Assembly: GCA_002914805.1 (NCBI GenBank)
Contig: JXTB01000081.1
Location: 531,955-595,954, forward strand
Length of the DNA stretch: 64,000 nt
Direction: 5' to 3'
DNA from: Parasponia andersonii
Taxonomy: Eukaryota; Streptophyta; Magnoliopsida; Rosales; Cannabaceae
Within the stretch, counting starts at the first letter, position 1. Every line of letters begins with the position of its first letter. The translations under genes were made by a program, and so were the position numbers. Below the pieces are notes generated by a model. The model had not been told where the DNA came from. It saw only the letters and a list, made by a program, of their open reading frames with translations, and ran no database searches. Positions 48,918-61,304 of this stretch are shown here, in pieces.

Positions 48918-51900
48918 GGTGAAAACAGAACACCCCCTTTTCTCTCTTTTTCTCGGGAAAGTGATACCCTTTTCTTGGAAAAGAAAGAAAAGAATGGCTG
49001 TGCTTAAATTTTTGTTTTGTTGGAAAAACAAAGGAAGAGAACGAAGAAGATGAGAAGTGGTGATGTTGGGGTGCGTTGATCTTTCTATTTCCTTTTCGTA
49101 CAGTATTTCACTATTGTTATCTTGTGATTTTTTAATCATTAAAAATGATTAATAAATGATTTAATCTAGTGACTAGTTGTTGGGTTTAGGTTAAGGTGTG
49201 ATTATTTTATGACATTAATTGTGGGGACTTTGAGAATGAGAGAGTCGTTGTTGGCTTGTTTGAATACAGGAGCACCGCTTTTCCAGAATGAGAAGAATGT
49301 TGATTAATTTCAATTTAGATACCTTGATCGGTGGCCTTAGATGTGCCAAAGATCAATTCAATTCAATATTCCGTGGCCAAAAGCTATTGAGTAAACTATA
49401 TTTCTCTTTATCAAAAGGTCAAACCTTTCTCATAACTCTCTCAACAGGTTGGACCAATTAGAATGGCCTAACGGTAAGTCTACTCCATTATAATTAATTT
49501 ACCATTTAGATTAATCGAAATGGAAAGTTCAGAATTAGTGTGTGTCACATGGGTTAATGGGTTCTGAATCATCCTTGAACATCTCTGTGCTTCTTTGCAG
49601 CAATGGGAAATTGAAAGCATTCCAACTGGAGCTCATAAATTCACGATATGGGTTCGTGGGCATTGGCTGCCAACGTTGTAGCCTTAATATTGGAAAAAAA
49701 ATGAATTTAATGATAGGTTCTACCATAGTAGTTAGGGAAGATAAGAATTAGTTTTTAACTTGTTGATATTGTATTTGATTGGAATTAATTGAATTAGATT
49801 AAGATAGGCTTAATACTTGTCTATATTTAATTTCTTTTAATAAGATGGACCCACTAATATTAGAATCATAGAATGTATAATAAAAGTATTTAATTTAAAT
49901 GGAAGGAAAAAAATTTTTGAAAGTGTTTTTTAAGGGTCTGTCTTGGAATGGCCTTTGGAGCGTGCTTTAAGCTTTTAGTGTGTTTAGGGAAAAATACGAG
50001 AAGAATAGATAGTGGTATATTTGTGCATTTTGTCTATAGATTTTAAAACTTGCTATGTAATTGTTATTTTAAATATAATTTGAGAAATAAGATAAATATT
50101 ATTTTTATAAAATAAAATTTTATTTCATAATACAAATTTTTAAAAATAATATTCTACCGTATATACAATATATAATTTATTAAATACTTATATGTTATTT
50201 TTAAACATAAAAATAAATTTTTTAGATTTAATTAATGAAACACCAAGACATTTTTTCTCGCATATGTTTTTTGCTCACACCACTTTACAATAATATCAAA
50301 TTAATCCTAAATTTGGGACATATTTGTGTAATTAATATGAAGCCCAATGTAGGATTATTAATCTCAAACTTTTAAATATAATTAATTATCTCACGAACAT
50401 ATAATTTTTCTTAAGATATAAATTATTTATCCAAATCCAAATTAGCATCATGGATTAGGAAATATAATCAATATCTCAATCATAGTTCCTTGCACCAAAC
50501 ATGTCTATGTCATAAACTCATAGGACACCTTCTTGTATAATTTTCTAGGTTTTATTTTCACAATAGTATTTCATATTAGAGCCAATCTTATTTGACTAGA
50601 AAAGTCATGAGACCTTGTGCATGTGTTAATGCTAGACTTAGTATGCTATAGTTTTGAAATACTAAAAGCTTTGCACGTACATTTTGGATTCTGCTCTGAT
50701 GTGTGCATAAGTTTTAAATAAAAGTTTATCATGTATCAAAATGTTGATTTTAGTTGCATGATTTATTTTTAACCCATTTGACTATTATTATTCGAACCCA
50801 TTACTCAACAAATCCGTATAATTGCAATATTATAAATCGAAGCACGTGATAAAAATTCAGTTAGCATATAATTGGAGACACTTTTCCTTTTTGAACAATA
50901 CTGAAATTTGGCATCGATTGGTTATATAAGATATGCATTGGAGGTATACATATAGCATATGCATAGTACTAATATCAATGTCATGCCCAACCAGAGTCCT
51001 CACTCCCCGTGACACATGTACAATTTAAATCTTTGTTAATAATCTGGTACATGATTTGCTCACTTATAAGCAAGAAAGCAGAATGACCAATTAGGACAAG
51101 TTAGATCACCGGAGTTGCTTAATTACAAGTATTGGTCAAAAGTCAAAACTGAATTGTTAGTCTAGAGGGTTAATTTCTAAAAGATTAGTATTAAATTCTG
51201 TGGCCTGTGAAGTAGGGGACAATAGGCTGCTATTGCTATCACATGAAACTTCTGTAGTCCCTTTCTTAAAATCATGGTGCTTGGTATAAAAAAAGAAGAT
51301 TAAAAGACTAGACCTGAAATTTTTATTTCTTGTTTTTTTTAGCGGAAATAAATTTTCGTTTATTACTATACAAAAGATAAAAGATTATTTCTTGTATCAA
51401 CGATTCAATCTCTTTAAAATATTAGAGGTGTATATTGGTGTATCGTCTAATTATCTTTTTGCAAAAATCTATCAAACCAAGAATCTGGGGTACATAGAGC
51501 TGCTAGATAGAAACAATAAATATGATGAGAATACGATCTCTACCCATTTGAATTTCATATTTTGTGGTCATTTTAATTTTTTTTATATGTAGATGACATA
51601 AAAATAAGTGACGCCTCACTATCATTTGACTAAATGGAGTATAATTTATTTTTAAATTCAAATGAATAAACGAAAAGAAAAATGTTGATGATATCAGATT
51701 GTCGATTTTCATGGGCCACTTAATGGTTATTCCATAGCAACAAAAGGCATTAACTGTTTATTACTTCATTTGTTTATTAGTCTAATGCCTCTTATGGTTT
51801 GTTTCTTTACATTTTTATATAATCCATTAGCGTTGTGATGTCGGATTTAGATTACTACACATTTGTATTTTTTTAAAATGGTTTTTTGTTTTTTATTTAT

Positions 51901-52043
51901 TTTATTTTATTTTTTAAAAGTTTCTTCAAAATGATGTCTGGAGACGCTGCTACCTTCTTTCTTTTTTCAAATTTAAGAAAAGCAACTTCCCATTCAAAAC
52001 AACTTGTATGTAAGTATGTATATAATTTATAAACACACCCACC

Positions 52044-52076
<33 letters not shown>

Positions 52077-54186
52077 GTGGTCAATATATGCATCATTTAT
52101 CTTGAAGCAGTGTAATTTAGTAGATTCTTTCATCGAAAGGAAGAAAATTATTGTATTCAAGTGTCCATGACTAAGGACAACAAAAGAATCAAGCATGTAA
52201 AACAATGAGAGAAACAAGGGCAAGTCAAGCCAATAAACATCGAACACAGGTCAACATCAAAGAAGAACGCTTTTGGTTTCACAGATAAAAGAATGATAAA
52301 ATAATGCCAAAGTTATTGCTTCCGGTAGCATTATATTATTAATACTCATAAGTCATTTGCAACAAATTCTCCACAAACATACATAGGTGTATTATGTTTT
52401 TTACTCTGCATTAGCGATTACAAATTTTGGACTTGAGAAAATGAGAATGTGTAGTTTTTATTTTCAATCTTTTTTAATTATTACTAAAGATGATGCATAG
52501 GATCATACGCAACTAGAATTTTATTTGGTATATAGTATAAAGAGTTTGTATTGGATTAATTAAATACAATAGGATATTTGAATATGACATCAAAATTTAA
52601 TATTTTTCTTTATATTTAGATGACTGTTAGTACTGAAAAAATATATTTTGAAAATACGATCAATTTAGTTTCACTTCCTTAAAAAGTAACATATAAAAGT
52701 GGCAAAATAATGTCAGTTCCTGCGAATCAATTTTAATTGCTTTTAAAGCTCGTCCTAATTATTAGAACTGTAATAAAAGTCAGTATAACCCGTTATGGTT
52801 GTGATGATCAAAACATAAGATATTATGTCTTCAAAGGAACTATGACATCTTCTCTCACAAAGGACTATGGTAACACGACTTTCTTTCTTTCTTTTCTTTT
52901 TTTTATTATTTTTTTTTCCTTCTTTAAATTGCCTACTGAATGGGATGTCAACTAAGCAGCTCCAATCGTTAACACTATTGGTAGCCAAAAGAGGGCGAGT
53001 TGGGCCACTGCCACCTTAATCTTTTTTTTTTTTTTTTTTTATTATTTTTTCATTTTAATCTTTATAACTCTGTGAGATTTTATTTCCTATTTCAGCCTTT
53101 GTTGAGATTTTTCTTTTCAATTTTGTGCGGGTCGGATTATGAGTAGGTATGGTTATCCTGCTCTTGTACCTGTAGGAAAAAACTAAATTCATATCCGCAA
53201 TATTTATCTATTTAAGTTGGTAAGACAGATTTACGTATTTCTTGCACGGGTGGGCATGCAGAGGTAAATTTTTTTTTTTAATAATTTGAATAATTTGAAA
53301 AACAAAAAGAAATATGAATTTAAATAAGAAAAAAAATCTAATGACAATATCATATACTAAAATTAGTAATACTTTAATAATGCAACCTAATTTATATATA
53401 TATATATATACATATTTATTTACGTGTATTTTACATAAATCATAATATATCTAATATATATTTTTATTTTTTTTATATATAATTAATTGGGGTTGGATAT
53501 GCGGTATGAGTATCCTATACCTATACCCATATTTTACCCGGATCGGATTTTTAATTTAGTACCCATACGTATCTTGTTTGCTCGAATAATTAGATATTAC
53601 TCGCTTCATTAAGATTGGATACCTGTAAGTAAACAGATTAGCAGATAAAATTGTCATCCTGACTATAAGATGTGAATCATCATTTTACCCTAATTCACAT
53701 AAAATTTTACTTTCATTCTCTATATTGTTTTCTAAACCAAAAATGGGATTGGGAAGACTCTCATTGTTTTCAACCACTCTAGTCTCCAAGTATGGTACTA
53801 TGTAGGCTAGCGAAGACCCGACAAATAAAATAAATAAATAAACGCAATAAGGTGCCTTACATCTCTTACATTTTTTTCAAATCAAAAAAAGTTTCAGATA
53901 AACCTTAAAAATATTAGCTGTTAGTTTTGTACTTATAAAGATCTTATAAGTATGAAAATTTCATTTTGACAATACTACAATAAAACTCTTATACGATATT
54001 TTCAAAATATCGATAAATAAAAGTTCGTTAAAAGTAATTATACTACATTTTATTGTCATTTGGCAACACTATTTAAAATAAATCAAAATATTTTTTGGGT
54101 TATTATTATATATATACATATATATTTAAGGGGGGAAAAAAGTCCATACACTTGTTAAAAAAAGTCCTGCCATTGTCGCCATTTTT
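48918..54186. other. AT-rich intergenic region upstream of the VAP-ankyrin gene
   Basis: 48918 to about 49140 is probably the ankyrin gene's 5' leader. A short plus-strand piece at about 49610-49700 faintly resembles the zinc-ribbon/OB part of replication protein A1-like proteins (RYGFVGIGCQRCSLNI). Mixed (CA)n(TA)n repeats lie at 52033-52077, (TA)n at about 53394-53410 and a T run at 53023-53040. A degenerate segment at about 53125-53640 has gcgggtcgga and taccc.atac motifs like those in non-autonomous transposons. No gene seen. Confidence 0.4.
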
Positions 54187-55014
54187 GGTAGTTTCATTTT
54201 TATTTTGGTAATTAGCATTAGTTATAAGTTTAGGAGGACTATATTTGCACTCTTACTTATATAAAAGCACCCCTTGTATTGATAAAATAATTAAAAAAGA
54301 ATATTTAAATTAGGAGAAAATTTTGTGCACCCCATTTTAATGCTTTATTGGCTATTTCTTAATCCATTTTCATCTCTTGGCCTTTCCATTGTCCCACTTT
54401 CCCCTTTCCTCTTTTCCTCCTAAGTGACATCTTTTTGTTCACTATTTTTTTTTTTTTCCCTTTTCGTTTTTACTCGCTCTTTCTTTAGCTCTTCACCTCC
54501 TTTCTTTTGGTCCGCATCCTCATTTTGTTTTGACATATATATATATACACACACACACATATATAATTACAGTAAAATATTCTTTTCTTTTTTAAACACG
54601 AGACAGCAAGTTAACCCCAGAAAATAAAGAATTACTGTCAAACAAAATTAAATCCAAACTTTTATATTATCTCTTCTTTTCAAACTTGTTTAATTATAAG
54701 TTTAATGAAAGTCCAATTATATCAAAAACATATTCCCCTTACATAATCCAAATAAATACTAACAAACGAAAAAGAAAAAACAGGAAAGAGAGAAAATTTT
54801 GAGCATGTTTGGGATTGAGTTTGTTGTTGCAGGATTAATTGGGTATATTTAGTTTTGGGAGTTTTGGATGTAAACAATTTATTTAAATAAAGGGTAAGTT
54901 TGGATAAAAAATTATTTTTATACCTCATGAGGTGCCTTTATAGCACAAGAGGGTGCAAATATAACTCTCCATAAGTTCATTAGCAATCTTTGTTTGTGAA
55001 ATTCTCTTTTTACC
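54187..55014. mobile_element. Candidate foldback element with inverted ends, about 0.83 kb
   Basis: Left end 54187-54275 and right end 54935-55014 are inverted and about 70% alike. Left reads ttagcattag..ataagttta..gga..actatatttgcact; right, read inward, gives ttgctaatg..aacttatgga..gttatatttgcacc. Both begin GGTA read inward. I could not define a convincing target duplication. Confidence 0.45.
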
Positions 55015-55383
55015 TTTTTGTTTCCCTCATTTTCATAGTGTTTGAATTTCAATCAAAGTTGTTATTAGAATAAAATTGCGAGTTTTCTAAAAAGTTTAAA
55101 TCAATTGCTGAATTATAGATATATTTGTTTAGAAACTGTTATGTTCGAAAATGTCAAAAAATAGTGGATTTTTGGTGGAATTATGATTGGATTTCTTATT
55201 AAAGTCGTCTTGAAGCCTTGGCTGGTAACTGGTATGGTTTCTTTGTTTTAGGACTTAGCACGTAGCCACTTTATTTATCACACTGAATTGTCTTATGAAC
55301 TGGACCCCTTCCGGTTTATGTGTCAAACAAAGAAAAATGGATTGAAATATGATAATTTTGAGGCAAAATAACTTTGGAAAATT

Positions 55384-55545
55384 AGGGTAGATGTCTTTTT
55401 TACACCATTTTAATAATATGTGTTTTTCTCTTGTTAAAGTTAAATAGCTGAGTATATGTATTTTGTGTATATTTACTTATATACTAATTTTATTTATACA
55501 CTAAATATATTAGATTTTACACTTTGTACATTATATTTTACAATA
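55384..55545 (+). repeat. Dispersed repeat, copy A
   Basis: Matches 59868-60035 in the same orientation: ttagggtagatgtc..ttttt, cattttaataa.atgt, cttgttaaa, then tttatacacta.ataaat and attatattttaca. The 1-kb surroundings differ, so this looks like a repeat family and not a segmental duplication. Confidence 0.6.
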
Positions 55546-55989
55546 TATATATATATGGTTGCAAATTCAATAGGTATTTTTTTTCTTTACTTATGGGTAT
55601 ATATTTTTTTTTAGCCGTTGGATCACCATCTAATGGTGATCCAATGATTATAATGAAGTACATGAAAAGACGTGTATCATTAATGCTCTTTCTCTCTCTT
55701 ACTTTTTACAATAAAAAAATATGCATGCAATCAAAACTTTTTTCATGACAGTTAATTGTTGGTAACCATCATAATTACACAATTATTATTAATCATAGTA
55801 TATGTCATTAGTAGTAATTGTTAGTCATGATTCTCAAAATAAAAATTATATAAATTGTGCATAACGTATTTGTATACTTCTAGTTATAAAAGAATGACTA
55901 TGAAAACTAGTTTGTAAACTCATGTTCAGAAGGGGGGAAGAAAAAAGAACGGGCTCCTTTCAAAATTTCAAGTCCAAGGTACACAAAGT

Positions 55990-56335
55990 TGAAAAATTCT
56001 AAATATGCCAAATTGTTTGAAAAATCCCATATTAATTTAGAAAAATAATATTTTTAAAATCATTTTTAGAAAAATAATGCTTTTAATAAATATTTAGAAA
56101 CATAACACTTTTTTTTTTCTAAATTGATATTTTTCAATGGTACTTGAGGTAACTAGTTGGATTACTTGGGATAATTAATCTAGTTACTTGAGGTAATTAG
56201 TCAAGTTACTTACAATTATCTCATCAATTAATTAAAATTGTATTTTTTTAAATACTTTTAAAAGTGGTATTTTTCTAATTAAAATATGAGATTTTTCAAA
56301 CAATTTCAAAATCCAGGATTTTTCAATTTTTTTTT
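55990..56335. mobile_element. Foldback element, about 350 bp
   Basis: Arms at about 56003-56060 and 56262-56325 are inverted: aaattgtttgaaaaatccca at the left against tgagatttttcaaacaattt at the right, followed inward by taatttagaaaaata / tatttttctaatta. Between them, variants of gttacttgaggtaactagt repeat three times. Confidence 0.7.
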
Positions 56336-56449
56336 CAAAGTTATCATAAAAAATCAAATTTTCTCAAAAAGAATCTTATTTTGGGTTTCTAATACTTTTA
56401 ACTATAAAAATAAAAAATAATTAGTCTTTTTTTTCATTTCTCATACAAT

Positions 56450-56685
56450 TTTAATTGGAAAAATGTCACTTTTTAAAAAAATTTTAGAAAAATACTATTT
56501 TTAAAGTGGTTACTGGTTATTAGTTTCTGAAAACTGGTTACCGATTACCAGTTATATACTAGTTATAAATACTTTTGATTACTAGTTATCAATACTCCAA
56601 AACTAGTTATTATCTTAAAAAAAAGCATGTTTCTAAATAGTTTTTAACAATGGAATTTTTCTAATAAAACCCATACCAGATCTAA
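56450..56685. mobile_element. Second, related foldback element
   Basis: Similar arms (ggaaaaatgtcacttttt near 56458 and aatggaatttttctaata near 56650) around a centre with repeated tactagttat / ataactagt pieces. It is like the element at 55990-56335 in size and layout, but more decayed. Confidence 0.5.
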
Positions 56686-57135
56686 ATAAAAAACAAAGCC
56701 CACCATATTTTTCAATATTTTTTTTTTCTAAAAATGTCGTACATGACCTAATTTTCACTCTTACTTTTGTCGTTTCTCACTTTTGTACGAGTCTATACTC
56801 TATATCAAGGTTCTTTTTCTTTTTCTTCTTTTTTTTTTTTTCCATGTGTATGCATCTTAAATGGGCGAAGTTAGGTGTCCATTGGGTTTCCAATTGGATT
56901 TGGGTTTCTCTTCTTTGTAAGCATGAGAAAAGGAGATAGATAGGATTAATTTGGGTCATTTTGGCCTTTTTATGATCATGTTTATTAATAAGTTTTTTTA
57001 GGATGAAAATTTAGGGCTCACGCAAAGTAAATGACTAAATACTCAAAAACCCTTAACTAACTCTAGTAACATGACTCCACCCACTATTGATTGACATAAT
57101 CTCACACTTCCCTATATAATCCTATTTTTTCCTCA

Positions 57136-57138
<3 letters not shown>

Positions 57139-57170
<32 letters not shown>
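57139..57170. repeat. (TC)16 microsatellite
   Basis: Uninterrupted TC units. Confidence 0.95.
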
Positions 57171-57172
<2 letters not shown>

Positions 57173-57637
57173 CTTTATTTTCTCTCATAATTAGAACAAA
57201 AACCCACAAAAAATAGAATTAAAAATCATCAAAAATCGTTGTAGAACTAAAAAACGGTTTACTGAAGTTAGTTTTTAAGATCTTTAACTCATTGTACTCG
57301 TCTCAACGAATCAAAAAAGTCCCAAAATGGCCAAAATATGTTATGTTGAAACTTTGTATTGAGATCAAGAACTTTGGCGAAGAAGAAGAAGATAGTAGAA
57401 GAGAAGAAGATCCCAGCAAATTGATTGATTAGAAAATAAAGAGGCTGATAAAAGATGATAGAAAGGTTTATTTTTTTTAGTATTTATGTAAAAATCTTTA
57501 TTTTTTTGAGTTTGTCTATGTTTATTTCTCTGTGTCATGGAATGAGATTTTTTGGTAAAAATTTTAGTGGATTTGTCTATATCCGTGTCATTTTCTCATT
57601 TGTTGTAGAAAAAGTTTTGGGTAAAATACTTTATGGG

Positions 57638-59145
57638 ATTTCTTGACATGAGGTCAAGTTCTTCTTGACCCCAAGTGCAGTTATTTTTTATCTTCCTTGG
57701 GTCAAGCCACACTTAATATAGGGTCAAGTCTCACTTGATCTTAGGTCAGATCTCACTTTACCTTTACTTATTTGATTTAACTTAATGTTTTACTATTTTC
57801 TAGCAAAGAATGTGGGATGCTTGTGATGAAGTATCTCGAGTTTCTGATTTATGACAAGTTTGTTGCCAAGATCACTATAGAAATGATGGAATACTTACGT
57901 CATAAGCCTACTTACGAGTTCTATTATCATATATTCTAGAAAAGATGAGCCAAAACTGACCAAGAAGAATGACCTAATTTCCTGGAGAAAGACAGTAATT
58001 TATTTTGTATATATATTTTAGACATTTTTCGTTATTCATATCTAATTTTTACTTTTATTTTGTTGTATTAGCATAACCATCATTTTATTTATAATTATCT
58101 ATTTAGCATACTTTTCAGTAAAGTTTAGTCTATTTAATAAATAATTTGTAAACTACTCCAGGTCAAAAATAACTTGACCCCATGTAAAGTCCAGGTTAAC
58201 TATTATTTGACAATAAGACAAGTAAAACTTGATCTAGGGTAAAGAACAACTTTATGGGCTTTAAGGTAATGGTGAGTTACACTTACCTTAGATCAGATTG
58301 TTTTTAACTAAGGTCAAATTGTTTTGCACTTTCCCTCAAATTATTCATAACTTCATACCAAATTGTTTATGAGAAAACATATAATTTAAGAACATATTAC
58401 ATATAAGATTATAATCAAGTTTCATATCAAACTATACTTAAGCACTAATATTATAACCCTTACTATAAATATTGTTGACTCCAATTCAATTATTTGTTTA
58501 CCTTTAAGTCAATTACTTTTTGACCTCGGGTCAAGAATATCTTAACCTTAAGTCAATTACTTCTTGACCCGAAGTAAAAAAAAACTTGACTCGGAACCAA
58601 TAGCTTTTTGACCCTAAATCAAGAACTAAATCAAAAAAATTTATCACTTACGGTTAGGAAGTTCTTGACCATAAATCAATAACTTCATGATACTATGTCA
58701 CGAACTTCTTAACCATAAGTGAAGAACTTTCTGACTTAAAGTTAAGAATATCCTGACCACATGTGAAAAATAATTAAAATTTTAGTATTAGTACTGATCT
58801 AGTTATTCAGACTGTAACATTAGAATTAATCCCAACTGAGTTTGAATTAAATAAACTCCGCACAAGAGGTCTTATTAGTGAAAAGAACATTTTTTATGTT
58901 AACAAAATAATTCAAAAATTATATCCCAAGGCATAATAATGTTTTTTACAACACATAGATTGATATATTTAATGAATGAATGAGAAATGTCTTCAAAATA
59001 TTGAGGTATTGATCAAAATATTTTGAATACAAGTCAATATTAAATTGATCTCAAAAGTTAGTATCATATTGACCAAAAGTCAAAAGGATTTTAGCTTAAG
59101 ATCAAGTTAGTCTTAACCATATGTCAAAATTAGTTTGACTTATAA
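57638..59145. repeat. Degenerate 22-bp near-palindromic array with TTGACC cores
   Basis: Variants of ttcttgaccntaagtcaaga follow at a period close to 22 bp in blocks at about 57638-57770, 58155-58330 and 58490-58765, with scattered units at 59025-59145. More than twenty TTGAC or GTCAA cores occur in 1.5 kb. The unit is close to its own reverse complement. TTGACC/T is also the W-box bound by WRKY transcription factors, which may be coincidence. The Ulp1-like exon lies between the first and second blocks. Confidence 0.75.
57804..57939 (+). pseudogene. Ulp1-like (C48) cysteine protease, C-terminal exon remnant
   Basis: After a plausible acceptor (ttttctag at 57796-57803), an open stretch reads KECGMLVMKYLEFLIYDKF, then ITIEMMEYLRHKP, ending EFYYHIF and a stop. 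In Ulp1-like proteases the catalytic cysteine sits in (D/E)CG.FV.KY.E.L, followed by a helix with (M)..FR.K.A.E. The match in order and spacing is good. No upstream exons with the catalytic His and Asp were found, so it is a fragment, probably of a transposon-borne gene. Confidence 0.65.
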
Positions 59146-59867
59146 CTCGATAACGAGATCTAAAAGATATTAAGAAAACGATAAATATACCTAAACATAG
59201 AATTTTTAGGTCATTATTACTTAGATCAGTATTATGATCCTTTTTTAAATATCACTCACTCATTATCAACCATAAAAAAACTATTTTTGAAAAAAAACTT
59301 ATTTATTTACTTTCAAAATTCAAAAAACTCCTCATTTATCAATACCAAACTTCTTTCTAGCTGAGGTTTTTAATAAAAAGTAAAAGAGATATTGAGAAAG
59401 AGAGGTAGAGAGAAAGAGAGAGAGGGGGGAGAGGGAGAGAAAGAATACCCAAGCTTTAATGTTTCTCATGATTTAGAGAGATTAATCAAGAAAGAGAGGA
59501 AAAAGTGGTTTCATGTTCTTCAAGAAATAAAAGCCAAGCTCTAGTTTTAGACAGAGAACCGAGAAGAAGAAATGAGAAAAAGAAAGAGAAAACGAAGATA
59601 GAAGGAAAATGAGGTGAAAACGTAGCAAAATAAAATGATATCAATTTAATGCTCCCACCTACCAAGTCCCCACTTTTGGCCAAGGGTGGATTAAAAAATC
59701 CATTTTTTCCTCTATCTATCTAGTCCTAGGTTTTGGTCCTAAAAAAGTTAGTATATTGACATAGTTCTAAAATAGGATAAATGAATTCAAACAATCCTAT
59801 CCATGTCCCTTTCTCTATAAGCATGGGCTTGTTTCGTGATATCTGTTTAAAAATAAGTAGAGAAATT

Positions 59868-60035
59868 AGAGTGAATGTCCTTTTTTTTAAGACTCTATTT
59901 TAATAAATGTCTCTTTTTTTTTTTACTTGTTAAATGGTCGAATCTATTTTTACACTTGAAATATCTATTTATACCAAGTTTAGTTTATACACTAAGTAAA
60001 TCAGTTTTTATATATTATATTTTACATGTTATATT
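59868..60035 (+). repeat. Dispersed repeat, copy B
   Basis: Partner of 55384-55545, same orientation, with a shared order of short conserved blocks. Confidence 0.6.
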
Positions 60036-60401
60036 CACTAGTTTTCCGTCCATTTTGCCATAATATTTGGGAAAATGTACATTTACTTAAATGAGTCCAA
60101 AATTTGGTCATTTTGCTATAAAAACTTATAAATCCACTATAATTGTGTTTTTTAGAAAAAAAACTAGATGAATGACCAATTTTTAAATTGGTTTATCTAG
60201 ATGTCCATATTTTAAAAATTATAGTTAAATGTCTATTCTTTTAAAGCTTCAGTTGTAGAATATGTTATATTTCTATTTTTTTATCATTAAGCATATTAGA
60301 CATTTAACTATAAACTTTTGCGCTTGGACATATTTTGAGTTTTGGATCAAAAAAATATTCAAATAGCTAGGTAGTCCAAAAATTTATTCAACTTAATTAT
60401 A

Positions 60402-60597
60402 TTATGGGCTTATTTGGCACAACATTCAAAGATCTTTTAGGGTTCAAAAATCTTTTGAAGAGTGTTTAGATGGATTTTTAGAAGACCTTCTTTTATCTAA
60501 AAGATCTTTTTAAAAAACAAGCACCACCATCTTTTTTAGAAAGATATTTTTATAATTTTACTTTCAAAAGTAAAAGTTATCCGAAACAGGCCCATAA
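60402..60597. mobile_element. MITE-like element, about 196 bp
   Basis: The ends are inverted: ttatgggcttatttgg at the left, and ttatgggcctgtttcgg read inward from the right. GGGC(C/T)TGTTT-like ends are common in plant Tourist-type MITEs. The interior contains a hairpin of aaagatctttt-like pieces. The target duplication is unclear because the flank itself extends the palindrome. Confidence 0.6.
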
Positions 60598-60690
60598 ACT
60601 TTTCATTTTTTGCTAATTATTTTTGCAACTATTCATTCCCAATAACCTAATCACATTTTTGTTTTCAATTGTGCGGTCTAAAAACCTGTA

Positions 60691-61302
60691 TGTTGGTTAA
60701 TGCCAGAAAGGAAAAGTTAGCGACTAAGAGAACGTGTCAAGTCGAACAAGTAAGTTAAGTATGACCTCTTCCGAATAAGTCGAATGCGACCTCCCTCCGA
60801 ATAAAGTGCGACCTCCTCTGAACGAGTTAAGTGCGACTAGAATGAAAAGGAAACTAGACTAAACTTCGTCAAACGGCTAATCTACAAAGAAAGGGAAACA
60901 AAAGTTTATCTTTCAAAATCGACCAGTCATCTCATTTAAGTTATTACCCAGTTATATTGTTACTCAAATTGTATTTTCTGATTATACACTTACCCATTTT
61001 CATAATTGGGAAACATTGAGCCACCCTGACCTATATAAAGGGAGTTCAATGCTGTTGTGAGGAATTTTGGGCTTCTGGGGAGAACTTTGGGGATTTATTA
61101 TTTTTACTTCCTGGAAACTTAACGAAACTCTTGTAATCCTCCAGAAAATAGTGAACAACAATGGAAGTAGGCTCATCCTTTTTGGGGCCGAACCACTATA
61201 AATTCTTGTCTCTTTTACTTACTTTGATTGATCAACATTTTTTACACATAAGCCATATCTTGCAATTTCTTAAATTCATTGTTGACAAAACCTCCGTCAA
61301 CA
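60691..61302 (+). repeat. 5' LTR of the Ty3/gypsy element, 612 bp
   Basis: Begins TGTTG and ends CAACA, a 5-bp terminal inversion. A TATATAAA box lies at 61032-61039. It directly precedes the primer-binding region. The partner LTR is not in the window, so the left border rests on the terminal sequence only. Confidence 0.8.
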
Positions 61303-61304
61303 AT

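Larger units (their letters stand above)
56985..59765 (+). mobile_element. Candidate Mutator-like remnant carrying a Ulp1-like protease exon
   Basis: Weakly matching inverted ends lie at about 56985-57015 (aagtttttttaggatgaaaa) and 59730-59755 (inward: taactttttTAGGACCAAAA). Next inward come a (TC)16 tract at 57139-57170 and a GA-rich tract at 59393-59445. Plant Mutator-like elements of the Kaonashi type carry Ulp1-like proteases, and such an exon is seen at 57804-57939. No transposase is recognised, no target duplication was found, and the borders are uncertain. Confidence 0.4.

Noticed and set aside
48918-49139. Upstream in-frame ATG extending the VAP-ankyrin protein by 74 residues
   Set aside because: The extension is unlike any family member and starts with low-complexity residues; MDRLV at 48917 fits the family start.
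53125-53640. Possible non-autonomous transposon with gcgggtcgga motifs
   Set aside because: Ends and target duplication could not be defined; kept only as a remark in the intergenic entry.
57638-58765. Possible CRISPR-like array because of regular short palindromic repeats
   Set aside because: The units are contiguous and degenerate, with no unique spacers, no cas genes and a plant context.
59486-59683. 65-codon minus-strand frame near the GA-rich tract
   Set aside because: Low-complexity F/S/L-rich translation with no motif and no splice or promoter support.
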